Source of the DNA: Salinigranum halophilum | Lineage (GTDB): Archaea > Halobacteriota > Halobacteria > Halobacteriales > Haloferacaceae | DNA length: 64,000 nucleotides | NCBI RefSeq assembly: GCF_007004735.1 | Contig: NZ_SSNL01000006.1 | Span: forward strand, 62,001-126,000 | Direction: 5' to 3' | Position numbers and translations under genes: made by a program | The notes under the pieces: model-generated | The model's input: the letters and a program-made list of their open reading frames with translations, nothing else | Told to the model about the DNA's origin: nothing | The model's database searches: none | Shown here: piece after piece, positions 17,874-26,662 of the stretch | Layout of the letters: every line of letters begins with the position of its first letter | How positions within the stretch are numbered: position 1 is the first letter of the stretch

Positions 17874-17952
17874 ACCGTCTCAGAGGCGAGCGCGGGATGA
17901 TAACTATTGTCCCACAAACGAGACGTCGGCCGAGACGCAGGACGTCTCACGA

Positions 17953-18621
17953 CTAACGGGCGACCGATTCGAGCATCGCGAGCACTTCGGTCGTCTCGCG
18001 GACGTCGGCGTACTTCATCCACATGTCGAGCAGGGAGACGCGGTGTGAGAGGTCGAGGCGGTCGAAGACGCACTCCTGGGGGACGACCACGTTGAAGCCG
18101 GACTGCTGGGCGTCGACGACCGTCGCCCGGAGACAGCCGCTCGTCGTGCCGCCGACGACGACCAGGGTGTCCACGCCCGCCCGGACGAGCCGCGAGACGA
18201 GGTCCGTCCCGTGGAAGCAACTGGCGTAGCGCTTGTCGAGGACGTCGTCTTCGGGGGCGGGCGCGAGCGCGTCGACCACCGCCAGGTCCGGATGCCCGGG
18301 GTCGTCGTACGCGGGCGGGACGACTCGGGTGTAAGTGATGGGGTGTCCCAACTCACGGGCTCGTTCGACGAGGTCGACCATCTCCGCCATCGCCCGCCAC
18401 GCCCCCTCACCGATGGCGATACGCGACGTCTCCTCGATGGCCTCGAAGATGGAGACGTCCTCGGCGACGATGAGCCGCTGCATGTCCACGACGAGCACCA
18501 TCGGTCGCTCGCCGACCCCTCTCGTGTTCCAGTTCGATGCGCCTCGCGCGTCGTAGCCTGCCGCCTCGATGACCTGGCGGTCACGCTCGGAGAGCAGGTC
18601 GTCCCACGGTCGTTCAGTCAT
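17953..18621 (-). CDS. Isochorismatase-fold cysteine amidohydrolase (N-carbamoylsarcosine amidase-like), copy A
   Basis: This 222-residue cysteine hydrolase has an intact catalytic triad: Asp46 in LVVDMQR, Lys130 in VLDKRYASCF and Cys163 in GTTSGCLRAT. The architecture and the long loop ending SCFHGTDL match N-carbamoylsarcosine and maleamate/half-amide amidohydrolases, which release ammonia from a carboxylic amide. It lies downstream of a hydantoinase/imidase gene on the same strand (78 bp gap). The ring opener and this amidase would act in series. Close paralogues lie at 26663-27343 (intact) and 21865-22368 (degenerate). Confidence 0.86.
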   Translation of the reverse strand: MTERPWDDLLSERDRQVIEAAGYDARGASNWNTRGVGERPMVLVVDMQRLIVAEDVSIFEAIEETSRIAIGEGAWRAMAEMVDLVERARELGHPITYTRVVPPAYDDPGHPDLAVVDALAPAPEDDVLDKRYASCFHGTDLVSRLVRAGVDTLVVVGGTTSGCLRATVVDAQQSGFNVVVPQECVFDRLDLSHRVSLLDMWMKYADVRETTEVLAMLESVAR

Positions 18622-18699
18622 GACGTGTGGTCACGTCGTCCACACAGTCGAGGGACGTGACGGTTGCGGTGTTCGAATCAGCGAGACACGCGGGCGCGC

Positions 18700-20118
18700 T
18701 CACAGCGCCCGCTCCCCCGCCGGCCCGCGGGCGAGGAACCGTCCGCCGCCGGGGTCGGCGAGCAGCGTGCGGTCCGCGACGGCGAGGTCGCCGCCGACGA
18801 TGGTGTGAGTCGCCATCCCCTTCACGTCGCGCCCGTGGACCGACGACCAGCGGGGCTCGCGGGTGTGGAAGAAGTCGTCGTCGACCGTCGTCTCGCGGTC
18901 GGGGTCGACGACGACCAGGTCGGCGTCCGAGCCGACCGCGATGGCCCCCTTGCGGGGGTAGAGCCCGAACCGCTTGGCGTTGTTCGTCGAGCAGACCTCG
19001 ACGAGTCGCTCCATCGAGAGCCGGTTCCGGTTGTACCCCTCCGTGAGCAGCATCGGGAGCATGAACTCCATGCCCGGCTGGATACCCGGAGGGGCGTCCC
19101 AGAAGTGCTCGCCGTACCGTCCCTCGCCGAGTTCCTGTTCCTCGACGGTCATGGCGACGTGGTCCGACCCGATGTGGTCGATGGCACCCACGCGAACCGC
19201 CTCCCACAGCGCCTTCTGGTGGCGAGGGCCGCGGAGCGGTGGCGACACCTTCCCCCAGACGCCGAGGTCGTCTTCGACCGTGTTGGCGAGGAACGTCACC
19301 AGGGTCTCGCCGACGACGTCCGCCCCCCGGTCTCGGGCGCGGGTGACGGCCGCGACACCCTCGGCGCTGCTGACGTGAACGACGTAACAGCGCGCGTCGG
19401 CGAGGCTCGACAGGTGACCGATCTGGTCGATCTGCATCGCCTCCGCCGCGGGGGGCGAGGCGTCGGCCCACGCCCGGAGGTCGTGACGGCCCGCCGCTCG
19501 GATCTGGCGTTCGCACTCGCGCTGGAGTTCGGCGTTCTCCGCGTGGAACATCCCCACCGCTCCCGGAATCTCGGCCACCTGCGCGAGAACCCGGTAGACC
19601 CGGTCGGCCTCGCAGGGCTCGATGTCGATGTCGCTGTACTTGTACATGTTGAAGAACATCTTGTACGACGTCACCCCCCGCTCGGCGAGGGCGGGTATCT
19701 CGTCGATGTGGTGGGCGTGACTCATCACCACGTGGTAGCCGAAGTCGATGTACGAGTTCGCCTCGCCGACCTCGATGAAGACGTCGAGGTCGGGCACGTA
19801 GTGGCCGCCCTGTTCGACGAAGTTCAACAGCGAGGTCACACCGCCGAACAGTGCGCCGCGCGTCTCGGTCTCGAAGTCGACTACGAGCTGCTCCGGATAG
19901 CCCGTGCCCCGTCGCCCGAGGTGGACGTGTGGGTCGATAAGCCCCGGGATGAGGTAGTTCCCCTCGGCGTCGACCTCCTGGTCGCCGCGCGGGAGCGTCG
20001 GGTCGGCCGCCACGGCGACGATGACCCCATCGTCGACGGCGACCCCGCCGCGACGCGTCCCTTCGGGGGTGACGACGCGTGCGTCGCGCACGACGAGGTC
20101 GACGGTACTCGGTAGCAT
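18700..20118 (-). CDS. Dihydropyrimidinase/hydantoinase-family cyclic amidohydrolase, copy A
   Basis: This 472-residue amidohydrolase-fold enzyme has the metal motif DPHVHLG near residue 63, TSYKMFFNMYK near 155 (region of the carboxylated lysine), MFHAEN near 195, VHVSSAEG near 250 and GSDHVAMT near 323. The C-terminal GSDADLVVVDPDRE motif is usual for the family. Such enzymes open cyclic amides (dihydropyrimidines, hydantoins, imides). It differs clearly from the two copies on the plus strand. An adjacent amidase and a hydratase/lyase set downstream suggest a cyclic imide or hydantoin substrate (inference). Confidence 0.87.
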   Translation of the reverse strand: MLPSTVDLVVRDARVVTPEGTRRGGVAVDDGVIVAVAADPTLPRGDQEVDAEGNYLIPGLIDPHVHLGRRGTGYPEQLVVDFETETRGALFGGVTSLLNFVEQGGHYVPDLDVFIEVGEANSYIDFGYHVVMSHAHHIDEIPALAERGVTSYKMFFNMYKYSDIDIEPCEADRVYRVLAQVAEIPGAVGMFHAENAELQRECERQIRAAGRHDLRAWADASPPAAEAMQIDQIGHLSSLADARCYVVHVSSAEGVAAVTRARDRGADVVGETLVTFLANTVEDDLGVWGKVSPPLRGPRHQKALWEAVRVGAIDHIGSDHVAMTVEEQELGEGRYGEHFWDAPPGIQPGMEFMLPMLLTEGYNRNRLSMERLVEVCSTNNAKRFGLYPRKGAIAVGSDADLVVVDPDRETTVDDDFFHTREPRWSSVHGRDVKGMATHTIVGGDLAVADRTLLADPGGGRFLARGPAGERAL

Positions 20119-20198
20119 ACGCCCCGTGCGCGGCGAGCCCGCTAAAAGCTACCTCCCGTGACGTCGCGAGCGGAGAGCGTGGGTACCGGCGGGCCGGC

Positions 20199-21197
20199 TC
20201 ACGAGTGGGTGGGGGCGAACGTCCGGACGACGCGTTCGGCCTGGTCTCGGTCGGCGGCCGTCGGCGCGCGGACGATGGGGAGGTCGACGCCGGCCTCGCG
20301 AATCGCGGCGAGTCGCGTGCGCGTCTCGTCGGGAGTACCCCACACCGCCAGGGTGTCGAGGAAGCCGTCGGAGACGTGTTCGAGCGCCTCGGCGGTCGAG
20401 TCGGCGGCCTTCACCGACTGCACCTCGTCGGCGAACCCCGCCTCGGCCGCCGGTCTGTCGTAGTAGCCCGGGATGTCCCGGAGGTAGTAGACGACGTGTT
20501 CGGCGGCCAGTCGCCGGGCGACGTCGGCGTCGTCGTCGACGGCGGTGAGGACGTACATCGCGACGTCGATATCGTCGACGTCCCGCCCGGCCCGCTCGGC
20601 TCCGACGCGAAGCTGGTCGAGCGCCTCGTCGAACGCGTCGAGCGGGTACAGGTTGGGAAGCCACCCGTCGGCGAACTGGCCGGTGAGCCGGATGTTCGCG
20701 GGACCGAGCGCGGCGTTGTAGATGGGAATCTCGGCCCGAGGTGGCTGGAAGGCGTCCCAGAAGCTCGTCCGCTCGGGCGAGCAGAACTCGCCGTCGAACG
20801 GCTCGGCAACGCCAGCGAGATACCGACGCAAGAGCCCGATATACTCGTCCATGCGGGCGAGCGGGCGCTCGAACGGGAGGCCGTGAAACCCCTCGACGAC
20901 CCCCGGATGCGCGACGCCGAGGCCGAGGATGGCGCGGCCGTCGGAGTGGGCGTCGAGCGTCGCGGCCTCCTGCGCCAGCGCCGCGGGCGTCCGCGAGAAG
21001 ACGTTGACGATGCCCGTCCCGAGTCTGATCGTCGAGGTGTGCACCGCCCAGCGTTCCAGCTTCCCGAAGGCGCTCTTGCCCTGTCCTTCGGCGCTCCACG
21101 CGCTCTCGTACCCCAGCTCCTCGGCTAACTGGACGAGCGAGGGGTCATCACGCAGGGCGAAGAGGACGCCCGTGCGCTCGGTCGACGGCGCGGTCAT
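20199..21197 (-). CDS. Luciferase-like (LLM) flavin/F420-dependent oxidoreductase
   Basis: The 332-residue protein from the ATG at 21197 (MTAPSTERTGVLF) overlaps the stop of the gene upstream (ATGA). The bacterial-luciferase TIM-barrel pattern is seen in LGYESAWSAEG near residue 25, LGTGIVNVFSRTPAALAQEA near 52, AILGLGVAHPGVVEG near 84 and PIYNAALGPANIRLTG near 148. Family members are FMN monooxygenases or F420-dependent dehydrogenases. Haloarchaea make F420, so the latter is likely. The role in the local pathway is uncertain; it may hydroxylate or reduce the ring compound before hydrolysis (inference). Confidence 0.83.
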   Translation of the reverse strand: MTAPSTERTGVLFALRDDPSLVQLAEELGYESAWSAEGQGKSAFGKLERWAVHTSTIRLGTGIVNVFSRTPAALAQEAATLDAHSDGRAILGLGVAHPGVVEGFHGLPFERPLARMDEYIGLLRRYLAGVAEPFDGEFCSPERTSFWDAFQPPRAEIPIYNAALGPANIRLTGQFADGWLPNLYPLDAFDEALDQLRVGAERAGRDVDDIDVAMYVLTAVDDDADVARRLAAEHVVYYLRDIPGYYDRPAAEAGFADEVQSVKAADSTAEALEHVSDGFLDTLAVWGTPDETRTRLAAIREAGVDLPIVRAPTAADRDQAERVVRTFAPTHS

Positions 21198-21580
21198 ACC
21201 ACACCCTCGACGGCGAGGTCGTTCCAGATGTCGAGCCGCGTGATGCGGCCGTCGACGACCTCGTAGACGTCGACGTAGCGGACCCCTTCGAACGCGTCGC
21301 CCGCCCGGTCGACGCCGGAGAGCGTCCCGATGCTCACGACCTCGTCGCCGCTCTCGAGCCACCTGTCGAACTCCTTTTCGGCCCACTCGTACCGGGGCGC
21401 GAGGAACGCCAGGAACTCACCCGGGGCGTCGGGGCCCGAAAAGCGCGCACCCGGGAGCGTGACGACGGCGTCGTCGGCGAACAGCTCGGCGATGGTGTCG
21501 CGGCGCTCGTCGGCCATCCGGTCGAAGAACTCCTCGACCACCGCCCGCGGCGTCGACAGTGGTGTGGGTGAAGGTGGCAT
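21194..21580 (-). CDS. NTF2/SnoaL-like small protein
   Basis: This 128-residue single-domain protein has the SnoaL pattern: VVEEFFDRMADERRDTIAELFADDAVV near residues 14-40, the central DRWLESGDEVVSIGTLSG and the C-terminal YVDVYEVVDGRITRLDIWND. Members are small cyclases, isomerases or accessory binding proteins, often encoded beside oxidoreductases of catabolic clusters. It is translationally coupled to the luciferase-like gene, which suggests they act together. Confidence 0.75.
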   Translation of the reverse strand: MPPSPTPLSTPRAVVEEFFDRMADERRDTIAELFADDAVVTLPGARFSGPDAPGEFLAFLAPRYEWAEKEFDRWLESGDEVVSIGTLSGVDRAGDAFEGVRYVDVYEVVDGRITRLDIWNDLAVEGVV

Positions 21581-21684
21581 ACGAGTGGCTCTGTGAGGGG
21601 TGATGGCAAAAGGGTTCCTGCGGCGGTCGGGGGCGACCCGCCCATCGCACGAGCGCTTATCATCCCTCCGGAGAACGTCCAGCG

Positions 21685-21855
21685 ATGCACCAGCGGCCAC
21701 TAGAGACCATCACGGTTATCGACTGGGCGACGCTCATCGCGGGGCCGATAGCGGCGACGTTCATGGCCGACTCATCGGCCGGGCGGACGTCACCAACCAG
21801 GCATAAGCGGGGGAGAGACACGGTTAAGACGCTGACCCGAATATGGCACCTGTGA
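21685..21855 (+). pseudogene. N-terminal stump of a class III CoA-transferase gene
   Basis: This 56-codon frame begins MHQRPLETITVIDWATLIAGP, which aligns without gaps with the first 25 to 30 residues of CaiB-family proteins (compare VRPLDGVTVIEAGSMISGP in the gene at 1842-3053). Similarity stops after about residue 29 and the frame ends at 21855, with no later CoA-transferase sequence. It is best read as the remnant of a third CoA-transferase cut by a deletion. It sits directly before an amidase gene that has also lost an internal segment. Confidence 0.7.
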
Positions 21856-21864
21856 GCAGTACTC

Positions 21865-22368
21865 ATGGTGTCAACAGACCCCGCAGATTGCCTCTCCCCG
21901 CAGGACCGTGCCGTCCTCGACGCGACGGGCCCGAAGCCACTGCCGGGGCTGGACGTCCGCCCGGTGCGGGGGGCCGTCCCGGCCGTCCTGGCCATCCACC
22001 TGCAACGACACCTCTTCGGTGACCACGTCGACGTCGTCGACGTCGTCGACGCCGTCGCGCCACAGAACGGCGACGCTGTCCGCGACAGGTCGTCCTCGAG
22101 CGCCTTCTCCGGGACGGACCTGCTCTCGCGGCTCGTGCGCGCCCGGCGTGACCCGGTCGTCGCCCTCGGCTGTGCGGCGAGCGGATGTGTCCGGTCGACG
22201 ATGCTCGATGCCGCCCAGCACGGGTTCGCGGTCCTCGCCCCGCGCGAGTGCGTCTTCGACCGGGTGCAGGCGTCGACAGCCATCGCGCTACTGGACGCGT
22301 CCGCGTCGTTCGCCGAGGCCGCATCGACCGGCGAGGTCCAGAGGTATCTCGAGGAGGTGGCGGCGTGA
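21865..22368 (+). CDS. Degenerate isochorismatase-fold protein, copy B (probable pseudoenzyme)
   Basis: This 167-residue relative of copies A and C lacks about 57 internal residues between FGDHVDVV and VDAVAPQ. The catalytic Asp is His45 (AIHLQR in place of VIDMQR) and the catalytic Lys is Arg75 (RDRSSSSAFSGTDL), while Cys108 in ASGCVRST remains. The loss of two triad residues and a core segment makes amidase activity unlikely. The frame is nevertheless intact, and its stop still overlaps the hydantoinase start as GTGA. It may survive as a coupling leader, as a binding or regulatory subunit, or as a pseudogene not yet frameshifted. Confidence 0.72.
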   Translation: MVSTDPADCLSPQDRAVLDATGPKPLPGLDVRPVRGAVPAVLAIHLQRHLFGDHVDVVDVVDAVAPQNGDAVRDRSSSSAFSGTDLLSRLVRARRDPVVALGCAASGCVRSTMLDAAQHGFAVLAPRECVFDRVQASTAIALLDASASFAEAASTGEVQRYLEEVAA

Positions 22369-23732
22369 GGACCCACGACCTCGTCGTTCGGAACGGGACC
22401 GTCGTCACCGTCGAACACGGGACGTTTCGCGCCGATGTCGCCGCCGACGGCGACGTCATCTCGGCCATCGCCGCGCCGAACACGCTGTCGGGTGACGACG
22501 AGGTCGACGCCACCGGGAAGTACGTCCTGCCGGGGGCCATCGACCCGCACGTCCACTACGGCCTCCACCACGACTACGCCGAAGACCACGCGACCGAGAC
22601 GCACGGCGACCTAGTCGGCGGGGTCACCACCGTCGGGAACATCTTCCGACGGCCCGACCCCTACCTGGCGGTCATGGACGGCTACGTCGCCCAGAGCGAG
22701 GCGAACAGCTACCACGACTACTTCTACACCCTCGGGGTGCTCACCGAGACGCACGTCGGCGAACTCCCCCGAATCGTCTCCGAACTGGAAATCACCTCGT
22801 TCAAGTGGTACGTCCTCTACAAGTACCTCGCCCGCGAGAAGTTCGGCCTCGACCGCGACCTGCTGGACGACATCGGTGACGGGCTAGTCCGGTCGCTCGC
22901 CGCCGTCGACGCGCCGACGACGCTCGGCTACCACTCCGAGAACCCCGAGCTCACGCAGTCGCTCCTCGACCCCGGTCCGGCGGACGCGGGCTACGACGCG
23001 CTGCGAGAGCGCTTTCCGGGCTCCGCCGAAACCCAGAGCATGGTCGCCGGCGCGTCGCTCGCGAAGACCCACGGCTACGACGACCACTTCTACGCCGTCC
23101 ACATCTCCTCGGGGACGACCGCGAACGAACTCGCCGCGCTCAGAGCGGCGGGCTACGGCGCGTGGGGCGAGACCTGTCCACACTACCTCACGCTCACGAG
23201 CGAGGCCTGCGACGAGCGGATGAAGGTCACCCCGCCCATCCGGTCGGCGTGGGACCGCGACACGCTGTGGGCGCGCGTCGCCGACAGCACCATCTCCTGT
23301 ATCGGGACCGACCACGTGCGGAACACGACGGCCGAGAAGGTGGGCGCGGACATCTGGGAGACGGGACTCGCCTTCTCGGGCACGCAGACGATGCTCCCGC
23401 TGATACTCTCGGAGGGGGTGAACGCGGGCCGCATCTCGCTCGAACGCGCCGTGGCGGTGACGAGCACGAACACGGCGAAGGCGTGGAAGCTCTACCCGAA
23501 GAAGGGGACCATCCGTGTCGGGTCCGACGCCGACCTGGTGGTCGTCGACCTCGACGAGACGAAGACGGTCACCGCCGACCTCCTGCAGGCCGGGTCGGAC
23601 TACTCTATCTACGAGGGCCGGGCGGTGACGGGCTGGCCGACCCACACAGTCGTCCGCGGGCAGGTGGCCTTCGCCGAAGGAGAGGTCGTCGGCGACAAGG
23701 GGTACGGCACGCAGGTTCGTCGCCCGGTCTGA
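22365..23732 (+). CDS. Dihydropyrimidinase/hydantoinase-family cyclic amidohydrolase, copy B
   Basis: From the GTG at 22365, which overlaps the preceding stop, this is a 455-residue protein. Metal and active-site motifs are DPHVHYG near residue 60, TSFKWYVLYK near 143, GYHSEN near 187, VHISSGTTANELAAL near 250 and GTDHVRNT near 322. It is closely related to copy C at 27340-28737, including long identical DNA near the 3-prime end (23490-23581). Its amidase partner is degenerate, so the half-amide it makes must be handled by copy A or C. It acts in the cytoplasm, since no signal is seen. Confidence 0.87.
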   Translation: MRTHDLVVRNGTVVTVEHGTFRADVAADGDVISAIAAPNTLSGDDEVDATGKYVLPGAIDPHVHYGLHHDYAEDHATETHGDLVGGVTTVGNIFRRPDPYLAVMDGYVAQSEANSYHDYFYTLGVLTETHVGELPRIVSELEITSFKWYVLYKYLAREKFGLDRDLLDDIGDGLVRSLAAVDAPTTLGYHSENPELTQSLLDPGPADAGYDALRERFPGSAETQSMVAGASLAKTHGYDDHFYAVHISSGTTANELAALRAAGYGAWGETCPHYLTLTSEACDERMKVTPPIRSAWDRDTLWARVADSTISCIGTDHVRNTTAEKVGADIWETGLAFSGTQTMLPLILSEGVNAGRISLERAVAVTSTNTAKAWKLYPKKGTIRVGSDADLVVVDLDETKTVTADLLQAGSDYSIYEGRAVTGWPTHTVVRGQVAFAEGEVVGDKGYGTQVRRPV

Positions 23733-23814
23733 CGCACACGGGGCGACCCGCCTCCCGACCCGGGGTCACCGCAACCGATACAGCGAAGCCACCCGGCGCA
23801 GTCGGGAGCGGTGG

Positions 23815-25032
23815 ATGCAGCGACCCGACATCGACAGCGTCCGGAGCCACCTCGCCGCACTGGGTGAGGAACTCTGGCGCGACGGCCGCGGGTGGGTCTT
23901 CCTCGTCGTCACCGTCGGGTGGTTCTTCGCCATCGGCGGGCGCGTCGTGTTCCCGGCGCTGATTCCGCGCGTCCGGGTCGCTCTGGACATCTCGCTCGCG
24001 ACTGCCGGGGTGGTGTTGACGCTCCTGTGGCTGGCGTACGCCCTCACGCAGTTCCCCGGTGGACTCCTCGGTGACCGCGTCGGCGACCGGGCGGTCCTCG
24101 TGGGGAGCATGGCGGTCACGGGGCTCAGTCTCGCCGTCGCCGCCGCCGCGCCGGGCCTGGCCGCGTTCGTCGCGGCGGCGGTGCTGTTCGGCGTCGGCTC
24201 CGGCCTGTTCTCGACGACGCGGCTGACCGTCATCTCGGACGTCTACCCGCGCGTGGCGAGCACGGCCATCGGGCTGAACCAGGCGGCCGGCAACGTCGGG
24301 ACGTCCCTCCTCCCCGTGCTCGCGGGTGTCGTCGCCGCGACGACACTGGGCTGGCGGAGCGGGTTCACGGTCCTCGTCGTCCCCGTGTTCCTCACGGTCG
24401 GGGCGCTGTGGCTGACCGTCCCTCGCCGGACGCACGCGACACCGTCGCGGGAGTCGCTGTCGGTGCGGGCGGTCCTCGCGGGCGTCCGTCAGCCGACGCC
24501 GCTGCGTCTGACGGCGATGATGTTCACCATGTCGGCGGTCTACCAGGGGTTCACCAGCTTCTATCCGGCGTATCTGGTGAGCGAGAAGGCGCTCTCGGAC
24601 GCCAACGGGGCCACCCTGTTCGGCCTCTTCTTCGCCACCGGCGTCGTCGTCCAGCCGCTGGCAGGGGTCGCCGCGGACACGTTCGGCCCGAAGCGGACCC
24701 TGACTCTCACCACCGTCACGACCATCGCCGGCCTCCTCGTCCTGCCGTTCGTCGAGGGGCTGGTGGGTCTCACGCTCGTGACAGTGCTCCTCGGCGTCCA
24801 TCTCGGGTTCTGGCCGGTCATCAACTCGCTGACCATCTCGGTCATGCCAGCGTCCATCCAGGCGAGCGGCTTCGGGCTCATCCGCACGCTGTATCTGGTG
24901 TTCGCCGCCGCCACCCCCGCGGGAATCGGGCTTCTCGCCGACGCGGGACTGTTCGACGAAGCGTTCGTGGGGCTCGCGGGGGCGGCGCTCGTCTCTCTGG
25001 CCGTCGGGCGACGGCTCCCGGCGAGCGAGTGA
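23815..25032 (+). CDS. Major facilitator superfamily transporter
   Basis: This 405-residue protein has about twelve hydrophobic segments beginning near residue 30 (VFLVVTVGWFFAIGGRVVFPAL). The MFS loop signature between segments 2 and 3 reads GGLLGDRVGDRAVL near residue 82, with a second-half equivalent VAADTFGPKRTL near 283. It follows hydantoinase copy B by 82 bp on the same strand and may import its substrate or export an end product. The nearest functional class is not evident. Confidence 0.85.
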   Translation: MQRPDIDSVRSHLAALGEELWRDGRGWVFLVVTVGWFFAIGGRVVFPALIPRVRVALDISLATAGVVLTLLWLAYALTQFPGGLLGDRVGDRAVLVGSMAVTGLSLAVAAAAPGLAAFVAAAVLFGVGSGLFSTTRLTVISDVYPRVASTAIGLNQAAGNVGTSLLPVLAGVVAATTLGWRSGFTVLVVPVFLTVGALWLTVPRRTHATPSRESLSVRAVLAGVRQPTPLRLTAMMFTMSAVYQGFTSFYPAYLVSEKALSDANGATLFGLFFATGVVVQPLAGVAADTFGPKRTLTLTTVTTIAGLLVLPFVEGLVGLTLVTVLLGVHLGFWPVINSLTISVMPASIQASGFGLIRTLYLVFAAATPAGIGLLADAGLFDEAFVGLAGAALVSLAVGRRLPASE

Positions 25033-25056
25033 GACGCGGCGGCGGCCCCCGACGGT

Positions 25057-26493
25057 TCACTCGCTGAGCGACTTCCGAGCGTGGATGCCGGCGAGCCGTC
25101 CGAGTCCCAGCGCCGCCGTGAGGCCGTTGCCGCTGAGGTAGCCGCCCGCGCCGTGGCCGCTGATTCCGCACGCGACCCCACCGCCCGCGTAGAGGTTCTC
25201 GACGGGCGTGTCGTCGGCGCGGAGGACGCGCGCGTCGCCGTCGACGACGAGGCCCCCCTGCGTGTGAAAGAGCGACCCCGTAATCTTGGTGCCGTAGAAG
25301 GGCGGCGAGAGCGTGTGGACGCCGTCCGTGCGCCCGACCTCGTCGGGGTCGCCATCCGCGACGGCCGCGTTGTACCGTTCGACTGCCGCGGTCGCGGCGT
25401 CGGGCGCACAGCCGATAATCTCACAGAGGGCCGCGGCGGTGTCGGCGTGGTCGTACGCGCCGAGTTCGACCGCGTCGTCGAAGTCGTCGAACTGCCCCTG
25501 GAGCTTCTCGAAGATGCGCCCGTCGAACAGCTCGAAGGCGACACCGCCCGGTTGACGGAGCACGTCGATGGCGAACTCCGAGTAGCCAGCGGACTCGTCG
25601 CCGAAGCGGTCGCCGTCGACGTTCACGAGGATGCCGCCGTTCATGATGACGGCGTACGTCGAGAGCATCCCCGTCTGGTGGGCGACCGTCGCGTGGCCCT
25701 GGTACGAGTCCATGTAGGCCAGGTCGCCGCCGAGTTCGGCACCGAACCTGATGCCGTCTCCCGTGTTGCCGTCCGATCCGAAGTAGAGCGCGTCGACGAT
25801 TTCCTCGTCGCAGAAGTCACGGACCATCCGCTTGTTCCCGGCGAAGCCGTCGGTCGCGAGGACCACCTTCCGGCACTCGATGGCCTCTTCACGCCGGGAG
25901 CCGGCGACGACGCCGACGACCCGCCCGTCGTCGTGGACGAGCTTCGTCACGGGCGTGTTGGTGAGGAGTTCGACGTTCGGCTGGGCACGTAACAGGTCGA
26001 CCAGCTCCGCGACGAGGTTCTCCCCGTTGTTCCCCGTGGGGGCGTGCATCCGGAACTCGGAGTGTTTGGGATACTTGAAGTCGTCCACGAGGTGGAGTGT
26101 GACGTCCCAGTCGTCGACGAGCCAGTGGATGAGGTTCACGCTCTCCGCGGCGAGGTGTCGCACCATCGCCTCGTCGGCCTCGTGGCCGTTCTTCTCGAGG
26201 ATGTCCCGCACCATGTCCTCGGGCGTCTCCTCGATTCCCTTCGCTTCTTGAAGCCGCGTCCCCGCGGCGGGAATCATCCCCGTCGACAGGGCCGTGTTCC
26301 CGCCGGGGTCGGGAGCCTTCTCCAGGACGGTGACCGTGAGGTCGGGGTTCTCACACGCGGCGAGTGCCGCGACGAGTCCGGTTCCGCCCGCGCCGGCGAC
26401 GAGAACGTCCGTCGCGACGTCCCACTCGACGGCCGAGACCGGGATGGTTTCCGTGACGTCGTCACCGATGGTCGGCTGTTCGGCCTCACTCAT
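25057..26493 (-). CDS. FAD-dependent oxidoreductase of the fumarate reductase/succinate dehydrogenase flavoprotein family
   Basis: This 478-residue flavoprotein is counted from the ATG at 26493. The FAD-binding VLVAGAGGTGLVAALAAC lies near residues 28-45 and GGNTALSTGMIPAAGTRLQ near 64. A family pattern appears at the C-terminus: GGLVVDGDARVL, NLYAGGGVACGISGHGAGGYLSGNGLTAALGLGRLAG (residues 430-470). It resembles soluble enoate reductases and dehydrogenases (fumarate or urocanate reductase, ketosteroid dehydrogenase) that act on alpha,beta-unsaturated acids. The gene is divergent from the amidase/hydantoinase copy C pair. A palindrome directly before its start could be an operator. It may saturate or desaturate the dicarboxylate of the pathway (inference). 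Confidence 0.8.
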   Translation of the reverse strand: MSEAEQPTIGDDVTETIPVSAVEWDVATDVLVAGAGGTGLVAALAACENPDLTVTVLEKAPDPGGNTALSTGMIPAAGTRLQEAKGIEETPEDMVRDILEKNGHEADEAMVRHLAAESVNLIHWLVDDWDVTLHLVDDFKYPKHSEFRMHAPTGNNGENLVAELVDLLRAQPNVELLTNTPVTKLVHDDGRVVGVVAGSRREEAIECRKVVLATDGFAGNKRMVRDFCDEEIVDALYFGSDGNTGDGIRFGAELGGDLAYMDSYQGHATVAHQTGMLSTYAVIMNGGILVNVDGDRFGDESAGYSEFAIDVLRQPGGVAFELFDGRIFEKLQGQFDDFDDAVELGAYDHADTAAALCEIIGCAPDAATAAVERYNAAVADGDPDEVGRTDGVHTLSPPFYGTKITGSLFHTQGGLVVDGDARVLRADDTPVENLYAGGGVACGISGHGAGGYLSGNGLTAALGLGRLAGIHARKSLSE

Positions 26494-26495
26494 AC

Positions 26496-26513
26496 GTAGG
26501 GGGGTGCCCCTAC
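26496..26513. promoter_or_regulatory. Perfect inverted repeat, candidate operator
   Basis: GTAGGGG-GGTG-CCCCTAC is an 18-bp perfect palindrome with 7-bp arms and a 4-bp spacer. It lies between the TATA box at 26518-26525 and the ATG of the flavoprotein gene, where bound protein would block initiation. It is also within the 169-bp divergent region shared with the amidase/hydantoinase pair. Confidence 0.5.
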
Positions 26514-26517
26514 CGGA

Positions 26518-26525
26518 TTGTAAAC
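26518..26525 (-). promoter_or_regulatory. TATA box of the flavoprotein gene
   Basis: Read on the minus strand it is TGTTTACA, 25 to 32 bp upstream of the ATG at 26493. The position and AT content fit an archaeal TATA element. Confidence 0.4.
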
Positions 26526-26625
26526 ATATCGCATGGAGTTTCGATGCGCAGGGGTCACGCCGAGACCAGCGATGCCGGGTCACGTCACCGGGGCCCGAGT
26601 GACGAGCGAGGGCACCACCGGATAC

Positions 26626-26633
26626 GTTTATCT
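26626..26633 (+). promoter_or_regulatory. TATA box of amidase/hydantoinase pair C
   Basis: GTTTATCT lies about 30 to 37 bp upstream of the ATG at 26663. It would give a short-leader transcript covering both genes. Confidence 0.4.
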
Positions 26634-26662
26634 CTCTCGCTGATAACGTGTCACACATCCAC

